From contig JAMPXR010000178.1 in assembly GCA_023701085.1 (NCBI GenBank), positions 1-5,795 on the forward strand: a stretch of 5,795 nucleotides of DNA, read 5' to 3'. Positions 1 to 4,865 of this stretch are shown here, one piece after another; within the stretch, counting starts at the first letter, position 1, and each line of letters starts with the position of its first letter. Position numbers and translations under genes: made by a program. The notes under the pieces were generated by a model. It made no database searches, was not told the origin of the DNA, and saw only the letters and a list, made by a program, of their open reading frames with translations. This DNA comes from Ramlibacter sp. Lineage in GTDB: Bacteria; Pseudomonadota; Gammaproteobacteria; Burkholderiales; Burkholderiaceae_C.

Positions 1-655
1 CAAGATCGCCGGCGCCAACCTGCACCGCAACTGGGTGATGATCCCGCACGTCACCAACCACGACGACGCGGACATCACGGAACTCGAAGCCTTCCGCGTC
101 CAGCTCAACAAGGAAAACGAGAAGAGCGGCATCAAGGTCACGATGCTCGCGTTCCTGATCAAGGCCTGCGTGTCGGCGCTGAAGAAATTCCCCGATTTCA
201 ACGCCTCGCTCGAAGGCGACCAGCTGGTCCTGAAGCAGTACTACCACATCGGCTTCGCGGCGGACACGCCGAACGGGCTGGTGGTGCCGGTCCTCAAGGA
301 CGCCGACCGCAAGGGCGTGCTGGCGATCAGCCAGGAGATGGGCGAACTGGCCGGCAAGGCGCGCGAGGGCAAGCTCAGTCCCGCGGAGATGTCGGGCGCG
401 GGTTTCACCATCTCGTCGCTCGGTGGCATCGGCGGGCGGTACTTCACCCCCATCATCAACGCTCCGGAAGTCGCTATCCTTGGCGTCTGCCGCAGCCGGA
501 CGGAGCCGGTCTGGGACGGCAAGCAGTTCCAGCCCAGGTTGATGCTGCCGCTGTCGCTGTCATGGGATCATCGCGTGATCGACGGCGCCGCGGCGGCGCG
601 GTTCAATGCCTACCTGGGCACGATCCTGGCGGATTTCCGCCGCACGATGCTATGA
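1..655 (+). CDS. aceF: Dihydrolipoamide acetyltransferase (pyruvate dehydrogenase E2), C-terminal catalytic part, 5' truncated
   Basis: E2 forms the core of the cytoplasmic pyruvate dehydrogenase complex and transfers the acetyl group from dihydrolipoyl-lysine to CoA. The reading frame is already open at base 2, and 217 residues are visible before the TGA at 653-655. The first visible residues (KIAGANLHRNWVMIPHVTN) are the conserved opening of the acyltransferase domain. The frame therefore continues upstream, and the GTG at 35 is not a start. The catalytic signature DHRVIDG lies at 566-586, with the general-base His codon at 569-571. The lipoyl domains and peripheral-subunit-binding domain must lie upstream of the window. 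Close similarity to AceF-type E2 (phrases such as ITELEAFRVQLNKENEK) favours pyruvate over 2-oxoglutarate or branched-chain complexes. An E3 gene with its own lipoyl domain lies 636 bp downstream, which supports a pdh operon. The gene appears intact where visible. Confidence 0.96.
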   Translation, partial: KIAGANLHRNWVMIPHVTNHDDADITELEAFRVQLNKENEKSGIKVTMLAFLIKACVSALKKFPDFNASLEGDQLVLKQYYHIGFAADTPNGLVVPVLKDADRKGVLAISQEMGELAGKAREGKLSPAEMSGAGFTISSLGGIGGRYFTPIINAPEVAILGVCRSRTEPVWDGKQFQPRLMLPLSLSWDHRVIDGAAAARFNAYLGTILADFRRTML

Positions 656-663
656 GGGACGCG

Positions 664-705
664 ATGCGTTCCGTGATGGTCACGAACCCGGAGCGTTCCG
701 AATGA
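664..705 (+). CDS. Possible 13-codon mini-ORF (leader or coupling peptide) between aceF and the BPH gene
   Basis: The ATG at 664 opens a frame encoding MRSVMVTNPERSE and stops at the TGA at 703-705. That stop overlaps the BPH start codon at 702-704 as ATGA. A purine-rich GAGGGA at 654-659 lies 4 nt upstream of the ATG and overlaps the aceF stop, so it could serve as a ribosome-binding site. The seen facts are the start, stop, overlap and purine run. That the peptide is made, or that it couples translation of aceF to BPH, is inference. An ORF this short could easily occur by chance, and I recognise no family. Confidence 0.25.
   Translation: MRSVMVTNPERSE
690..693 (+). promoter_or_regulatory. 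Ribosome-binding site of the BPH gene
   Basis: GGAG lies 8 nt before the ATG at 702. This supports that ATG over the in-frame upstream ATG at 606, which lies inside aceF and would add a 32-residue extension unlike the family. Starting at 702 also places a threonine directly after the initiator Met, as an N-terminal-nucleophile protease requires. Confidence 0.6.
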
Positions 706-1295
706 CGACTGTTGTGGTGGTGAAAAAGGCGGGACAGGTCGCGATCGCGGCGGACACCCTGGTGACGTTCGGCGACACCCGCCTGGCGAACCGTTTCGAG
801 GACAACACCAAGATCTTCAAGGTCGAAACCGACGCCGGTCCGAGCTACCTGGGCATGGCCGGCACGGTGGCGCATTTCCCGGTGCTGCGCAAGGCGATCG
901 GCTCGATGCCGCGCGAGATCCTCAAGCTGGGCAGCCGGGACGAGGTGTTCGACACCTTCACCAAGCTGCACCCCTACCTGAAGGAAAACTTCTTCCTGCA
1001 GACCAAGGAGGAGGACAGCGACCCTTATGAATCGAGCCAGTTCAGCGTGGTCATCGCCAATGCCAGCGGGATTTTCGGGCTCTACAGCTACCGCGAGGTC
1101 TTCGAGTTCAAGGAATTCTGGGGCATAGGGTCGGGGCGCAGCTTCGCGCTGGGCGCCATGCACGCGATCTATGCGAAGTCCAAAACAGCCCGCGAAGTCG
1201 CGGAAACCGGCATCGCGGCGGGTTGCGAATTCGACCGAAATTCCGCCGCGCCCTGCGATGTGTTCACGATCAAACTGAAAGACAACGCCAAATGA
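702..1295 (+). CDS. Betaproteobacterial proteasome homologue (BPH), Ntn-hydrolase/threonine protease family
   Basis: This 197-codon gene encodes a proteasome beta/HslV-fold protein. It begins MTTVVVVKKAGQVAIAADT, parallel to HslV and proteasome beta subunits. After Met removal Thr1 would be the nucleophile. Asp17 keeps its proteasome spacing. Lys36 in the motif TKIF corresponds to the usual Lys33 followed by Ile-Tyr, implying about a three-residue insertion. The GSG loop is at 142-144. Asp177-Arg-Asn-Ser180 matches the Asp166-x-x-Ser169 pair of proteasomes. All expected active-site positions therefore seem present. The family (BPH) was recognised as a bacterial proteasome relative alongside Anbu and HslV and is thought to form closed rings in the cytoplasm; its substrates are not clear to me. 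No HslU-like or other ATPase partner is in the window. The gene starts 46 nt after aceF and overlaps lpdA by four bases, so it is probably co-transcribed with the pyruvate dehydrogenase genes. Database entries of this type are sometimes mislabelled as transporters, but no membrane segments are visible. The BPH assignment is from recognition, not a search. Confidence 0.82.
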   Translation: MTTVVVVKKAGQVAIAADTLVTFGDTRLANRFEDNTKIFKVETDAGPSYLGMAGTVAHFPVLRKAIGSMPREILKLGSRDEVFDTFTKLHPYLKENFFLQTKEEDSDPYESSQFSVVIANASGIFGLYSYREVFEFKEFWGIGSGRSFALGAMHAIYAKSKTAREVAETGIAAGCEFDRNSAAPCDVFTIKLKDNAK

Positions 1296-3112
1296 GCCTG
1301 GTCGAGGTCAAGGTGCCGGACATCGGCGACGCCAAGGATGTCTGCGTCATCGAACTGCTGGTCAAGGAAGGGGACACCCTCAGGGCCGAGCAGTCCCTGG
1401 TGACGGTAGAAAGCGACAAGGCATCGATGGAAATTCCCTCCACCCATGCCGGCGTGGTCCGGCAGCTGCGGGTCAAGCTGGGGGACAAGGTTTCCGAAGG
1501 GACTGTCCTTGCGGTGCTTGAAAGCGACGTTGCGGCGGCTGCTTCGGGCGCACCCGCGAGTCCCCCCGCGGCCCAACCCTCCCCGGCCCCGGGGGAGGGC
1601 CTTGCAAGATCGTCCGGGGCCGATGAACGCTTGAAAGAGGCTGCCGCACCCGTCGCATCGAGCCACGCCGGCGGCGCCGACTTCGAGTGCGACATGCTGG
1701 TGCTGGGAGCGGGGCCGGGCGGCTACTCGGCCGCCTTCCGCGCGGCGGACCTGGGGATGAAAGTCGTGCTGGTGGAACGCTACGCGTCCCTGGGCGGCGT
1801 GTGCCTGAACGTCGGCTGCATTCCGTCGAAGGCACTGCTGCATGTGGCGGCCGTGATGGACGAGGTCCGTCATTTCGACTCGCTGGGCGTGAGCTTCGGC
1901 AAGCCGGCGGTCGATCTGGACAAGCTGCGCGCGCACAAGAACAAGGTCGTGGGCAAGCTCACCGGCGGCCTGGCGGCGATGGCCAAGATGCGCAAGGTGA
2001 CGGTGGTGCGCGGCTACGGGCACTTCCTCGATCCGCACCACCTGGAGGTCGAGGAGACCGCCGGCACGGCCCAGGACAAGTCCGGCAGGAAGCAGACGGT
2101 CCGCTTCAAGCACTGCATCATCGCCGCCGGCTCGCAGTCGGTGCGCCTGCCCTTCCTGCCCGACGACCCGCGCGTGCTGGACTCGACCGGGGCGCTCGAA
2201 CTGCCCGGCAGCCCCAAGCGCATGCTGGTCGTGGGCGGCGGCATCATCGGCCTGGAGATGGGCACCGTCTATTCGACGCTGGGCGCGCGGCTGGACGTGG
2301 TCGAGATGCTGGACGGCCTGATGCTGGGCGCCGACCGCGACCTGGTGCGGGTCTGGCAGAAGATGAACGCGCCGCGCTTCGACAAGGTCATGCTCAAGAC
2401 CCGCACGGTGGGCGCCGAAGCGACGCGAGACGGCATCCTGGTGCGCTTCGAAGGCGAGCAGGCGCCCAAGGAACCGCAGCTGTACGACCTGGTGCTGCAG
2501 GCCGTGGGCCGCAGCCCCAACGGCGGCAAGATCGGCGCCGACAAGGCCGGCGTGCGGGTCACGGAGCGCGGATTCATCCCGGTCGACATCCAGATGCGCA
2601 CCAACGTGCCGCACATCTTCGCCATCGGCGACGTCGTGGGGCAGCCCATGCTGGCGCACAAGGCCGTGCACGAGGCGCACGTGGCCGCCGAGGCCGCGGC
2701 GGGCGAGAAAGTCGCCTTCAACGCGCGGGTGATCCCGAGCGTGGCCTACACCGACCCGGAGATCGCCTGGGTGGGGCTGACCGAGGACGAGGCCAAGGCC
2801 CAGGGCATTGCCCTGAAGAAGGGACTCTTCCCCTGGAGCGCCTCGGGCCGGGCGATCGCCAACACCCGCGACGAAGGGTTCACCAAGCTGCTGTTCGATG
2901 CGCAAAGCCATCGCATCCTGGGCGGCGCCATCGTGGGCACCGACGCGGGCAACATGATCGGCGAAATCGCGCTGGCCATCGAGATGGGCGCGGACGAGGT
3001 GGACATCGGCAAGACCATCCATCCTCACCCGACGCTGGGCGAGAGCATCGGCATGGCCGCCGAGGTCGCGCACGGCAGCTGCACCGACCTGCCGCCGCCG
3101 CGCCGCGCCTGA
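1292..3112 (+). CDS. lpdA: Dihydrolipoyl dehydrogenase (E3) with N-terminal lipoyl domain
   Basis: E3 reoxidises dihydrolipoyl groups of the pyruvate dehydrogenase complex with FAD and NAD+, in the cytoplasm. The 606-aa protein has a lipoyl domain at about residues 1-80, with Lys43 in ESDKAS as the lipoylation site (codon 1418-1420). An Ala/Pro/Ser-rich flexible linker follows at about 80-130, then a full E3 module. The FAD-binding GAGPGG is at 139-144 and the redox disulfide Cys171/Cys176 is in GGVCLNVGCIPSK. The NAD-binding GGGIIG is at 315-320 and the second FAD contact (FAIGDV) is near 443-448. The catalytic His579/Glu584 pair is in HPHPTLGE of the dimerisation domain. Classical E3 is about 475 aa; the extra length is the lipoyl domain and linker, a known arrangement in betaproteobacterial PDH-specific E3 (PdhL type). 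The ATG at 1292 gives the exact lipoyl-domain start and overlaps the BPH stop as ATGA, with only a weak purine stretch (GAAAG, 1278-1282) upstream, so translation is probably coupled. The linker carries a palindromic repeat. No defects are seen. Confidence 0.97.
   Translation: MSLVEVKVPDIGDAKDVCVIELLVKEGDTLRAEQSLVTVESDKASMEIPSTHAGVVRQLRVKLGDKVSEGTVLAVLESDVAAAASGAPASPPAAQPSPAPGEGLARSSGADERLKEAAAPVASSHAGGADFECDMLVLGAGPGGYSAAFRAADLGMKVVLVERYASLGGVCLNVGCIPSKALLHVAAVMDEVRHFDSLGVSFGKPAVDLDKLRAHKNKVVGKLTGGLAAMAKMRKVTVVRGYGHFLDPHHLEVEETAGTAQDKSGRKQTVRFKHCIIAAGSQSVRLPFLPDDPRVLDSTGALELPGSPKRMLVVGGGIIGLEMGTVYSTLGARLDVVEMLDGLMLGADRDLVRVWQKMNAPRFDKVMLKTRTVGAEATRDGILVRFEGEQAPKEPQLYDLVLQAVGRSPNGGKIGADKAGVRVTERGFIPVDIQMRTNVPHIFAIGDVVGQPMLAHKAVHEAHVAAEAAAGEKVAFNARVIPSVAYTDPEIAWVGLTEDEAKAQGIALKKGLFPWSASGRAIANTRDEGFTKLLFDAQSHRILGGAIVGTDAGNMIGEIALAIEMGADEVDIGKTIHPHPTLGESIGMAAEVAHGSCTDLPPPRRA
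1574..1604. repeat. REP-like GC palindrome inside the lpdA linker coding sequence
   Basis: CCCTCCCC (1577-1584) and GGGGAGGG (1592-1599) form a perfect 8-bp stem around a 7-nt loop, with CAA at 1574-1576 and TTG at 1602-1604 outside. The element is read in frame as part of the Ala/Pro-rich linker between the lipoyl and E3 domains, around residues 95-105 (PSPAPGEG). Similar AACCCTCCCC...GGGGAGGG palindromes are, to my knowledge, common dispersed elements in Comamonadaceae, usually between genes. That this one is a captured copy is inference. Confidence 0.5.
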
Positions 3113-3117
3113 GCCGG

Positions 3118-3144
3118 GCGCGTCGGCCGGACGGGCGGACGCGC
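3118..3144 (+). terminator. Possible terminator-like hairpin after lpdA (no U-tract)
   Basis: GCGCGTC (3118-3124) can pair with GACGCGC (3138-3144) across a 13-nt loop, starting 5 nt after the lpdA stop. No T-run follows, so it is not a canonical Rho-independent terminator. It may stabilise the mRNA end or be a chance product of high GC content. Confidence 0.22.
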
Positions 3145-3162
3145 GCATGGTCCGGGTGCTTC

Positions 3163-3168
3163 GATAAT
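3163..3168 (+). promoter_or_regulatory. Candidate -10 element of the ggt-family gene
   Basis: GATAAT matches the sigma-70 -10 consensus at five of six bases and is one of the few AT-rich spots in the 102-bp gap before the gene. No recognisable -35 box lies about 17 nt upstream (the region is CGCGCG-rich), and no TGn extension is present. The call rests on the single hexamer and on its position 46 nt before the start codon. Confidence 0.35.
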
Positions 3169-3174
3169 GAGGCC

Positions 3175-3200
3175 CTGAGCCCGGCGCCGCCGGGCTGCAG
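3175..3200 (+). promoter_or_regulatory. Leader hairpin just upstream of the ggt-family gene
   Basis: AGCCCGGC (3178-3185) and GCCGGGCT (3189-3196) form a perfect 8-bp stem with a 3-nt loop. CTG (3175-3177) and CAG (3198-3200) extend it across one bulged base. It lies between the candidate -10 and the start codon and ends 14 nt before the ATG, close to the weak GAGAG ribosome-binding stretch (3206-3210). It may modulate translation of the downstream gene or terminate weak read-through from lpdA; no T-run follows. The structure is seen; the role is inferred. Confidence 0.35.
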
Positions 3201-3214
3201 CCGCCGAGAGCCCC

Positions 3215-4825
3215 ATGAAATTCGATTTCCACAGTCCCTATCCCAGCACGCGCCTGCCGGTGTTCGCGCGCAACGTCGTTTCCACCTCGCATCCGCTGGG
3301 CGCGCAAGCCGGGCTGCGCATGCTGTGGAAAGGCGGCAACGCGGTGGACGCCGCGATCGCGGCCGCGGCGGCCATGACCATTTGCGAGCCGGTGAGCAAC
3401 GGCCTGGGCGGCGATGCCTTCGCGATCCTGTGGGACGGCGCCAGGCTGCACGGCCTGAACGCCTCCGGCGGCGCGCCCGCCGGCTGGACGCCCGACTACT
3501 TCAGGCGCAAGTACGGCGACGCTGCGCAGACCCCGCCCATGCGCGGCATCGACTCCGTCACCGTGCCGGGCGCGGTGGCCGGCTGGGCCGCGTTGAGCGA
3601 GCGCTTCGGCAAGCTGGCGTTTGCCGAACTGATGGAGCCCGCCATCGAGATCGCCGAGCGCGGCTACCTGGTGCCGGTGGTGGTGGGGCACAAGTGGGCC
3701 GCTGCCGCCGCGGAGCTTCGCGCCCTGCCGGGCTTCGCCGAATCCTTCCTGCCCCGGGGCCGCGCGCCCGACGTGGGCGAATTGTTCCGGTTCGAAGCGG
3801 CGGCGCGCGGCCTGCGCGCGATCGCGCGGACCGCAGGCCGTGACTTCTACACGGGCGAGATCGCCCACGCCATCGAACGCTTCGCCGGCGCGAATGGCTC
3901 GAGCCTCACTGCCGGCGATCTCGCGGCCTACCGGCCGCAGTGGGTCGAGCCGATCGCCAAGCACTACCGCGGCTACACCCTGCACGAGCTCCCGCCCAAC
4001 GGCCAGGGCATCGCGGCGCTGATCGCACTGGGCATCCTGGGCAGCTTCGACGTCGCCGGCCTGCCGGTGGACGGCGCCGATTCGCAGCACCTGCAGATCG
4101 AGGCGATGAAGCTGGCTTTCGCCGACACCTGCAAGTACGTGGCCGATCCTTCCAGCATGGAGGTGACGCCCGATCAGATGCTGGACGACGCCTACCTAGC
4201 CAGCCGCGCGCGGCTGATCGACATGAAGCGGGCCCAGGGCTTCGGGGCCGGCAATCCCGCCCGCGGCGGCACCATCTATCTCAGCGCGGCCGACGAGAAC
4301 GGCATGATGGTCAGCTTCATCCAGAGCAACTTCATGGGCTTCGGCTCAGGCTGCGTGGAGCCGACCTTCGGCATCAGCCTGCACAACCGCGGCCACGGCT
4401 TCGGCCTGGAGCCGGGGCCGAACCAGGTGGCGCCGGGCAAGAGGCCTTTCCACACCATCATTCCCGCCTTCCTGACCCGCGAAGGCCAGCCCGTCATGAG
4501 CTTCGGCGTCATGGGCGCGAACATGCAGCCGCAGGGCCACATGCAAACGCTGGTGCGCATGCTCGATTACCGGCAGAGCCCGCAGGCCGCGTGCGACGCG
4601 CCGCGCTGGCGCCATCACGCGGGGCTGACGGTGCGTGCGGAACGCCAGATGGACCCGTCCACCTTGCAGGAATTGTCCAGCCGTGGCCACCGGGTGGAGG
4701 TGGTGGACGACCCGTACCAGGAGTTCGGCGCGGGCCAGTTCATCTGGCGCGCGGGCGATCCCAAAGTGGAAGGCTACCTCGCGGCCAGCGATTCGCGGCG
4801 CGACGGCGCGGCGGCGGGTTTTTGA
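3215..4825 (+). CDS. Gamma-glutamyltransferase family protein (cytoplasmic, YwrD-like)
   Basis: GGT-family Ntn-hydrolases self-cleave and then hydrolyse or transfer gamma-glutamyl groups, for example from glutathione. This 536-aa protein shows the family N-terminus: VVSTSHPLGAQAG near 21-33, then GGNAVDAAIA and EPVSNGLGGDAF up to about residue 69. The VPGAVAGW segment is near 117-124, and LPPNGQGI near 259-266. The processing site would be before Thr353 (codon 4271-4273) in GGTIYLSAADENG, followed by FIQSNFMGFGSG. Classical GGT has Thr-Thr/Ser-His-x-Ser here and a GKRP-x-SSM loop; this protein has Thr-Ile-Tyr-Leu-Ser and PGKRPFHTIIP. It therefore belongs to the divergent GGT-like branch typified by B. 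subtilis YwrD, and its true substrate is uncertain. The N-terminus is polar, with no signal peptide, unlike periplasmic GGT, so it is probably cytoplasmic. The ATG at 3215 has a weak GAGAG upstream. The 102-bp gap with a -10-like motif suggests its own transcript. The gene is intact. Confidence 0.9.
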   Translation: MKFDFHSPYPSTRLPVFARNVVSTSHPLGAQAGLRMLWKGGNAVDAAIAAAAAMTICEPVSNGLGGDAFAILWDGARLHGLNASGGAPAGWTPDYFRRKYGDAAQTPPMRGIDSVTVPGAVAGWAALSERFGKLAFAELMEPAIEIAERGYLVPVVVGHKWAAAAAELRALPGFAESFLPRGRAPDVGELFRFEAAARGLRAIARTAGRDFYTGEIAHAIERFAGANGSSLTAGDLAAYRPQWVEPIAKHYRGYTLHELPPNGQGIAALIALGILGSFDVAGLPVDGADSQHLQIEAMKLAFADTCKYVADPSSMEVTPDQMLDDAYLASRARLIDMKRAQGFGAGNPARGGTIYLSAADENGMMVSFIQSNFMGFGSGCVEPTFGISLHNRGHGFGLEPGPNQVAPGKRPFHTIIPAFLTREGQPVMSFGVMGANMQPQGHMQTLVRMLDYRQSPQAACDAPRWRHHAGLTVRAERQMDPSTLQELSSRGHRVEVVDDPYQEFGAGQFIWRAGDPKVEGYLAASDSRRDGAAAGF

Positions 4826-4834
4826 TCCCGCCGC
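4811..4834 (+). other. GC hairpin spanning the ggt-family stop codon
   Basis: GCGGCGGG (4811-4818) pairs perfectly with CCCGCCGC (4827-4834) around the loop TTTTTGAT, which contains the TGA stop (4823-4825). The T-run is in the loop rather than after the stem, so this is not a standard intrinsic terminator on either strand. It could still help end transcription or protect the 3' end in the 40-bp gap between the convergent genes. Confidence 0.35.
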
Positions 4835-4865
4835 TCCGCCGCACCCGACGGCCGCGACGCCGGCG

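Noticed and set aside
35..655. A self-contained 206-aa gene starting at the GTG at 35.
   Set aside because: Conserved E2 residues precede the GTG in frame to the window edge, so this is the tail of a longer aceF.
702..1295. HslV (ClpQ) as the identity of the Ntn-hydrolase.
   Set aside because: It lacks the HslV-like spacing to Lys33 and the HslV sequence beyond the N-terminus, is about 20 residues longer, and has no hslU next to it. BPH fits better.
1687..3843. A 718-codon open frame on the plus strand overlapping lpdA and ggt.
   Set aside because: It is an Arg/Gly/Ala-rich out-of-frame translation spanning a gene boundary, while the overlapping lpdA and ggt frames have complete family motifs.
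1169..4090. A 973-codon open frame on the minus strand opposite lpdA and ggt.
   Set aside because: Its codons are exact complements of the lpdA and ggt codons (same codon register). Its openness only needs the sense genes to avoid TTA, CTA and TCA, which are rare in GC-rich genomes. It crosses two unrelated genes, resembles no family, and is His/Arg/Ala/Gly-rich like a shadow frame.
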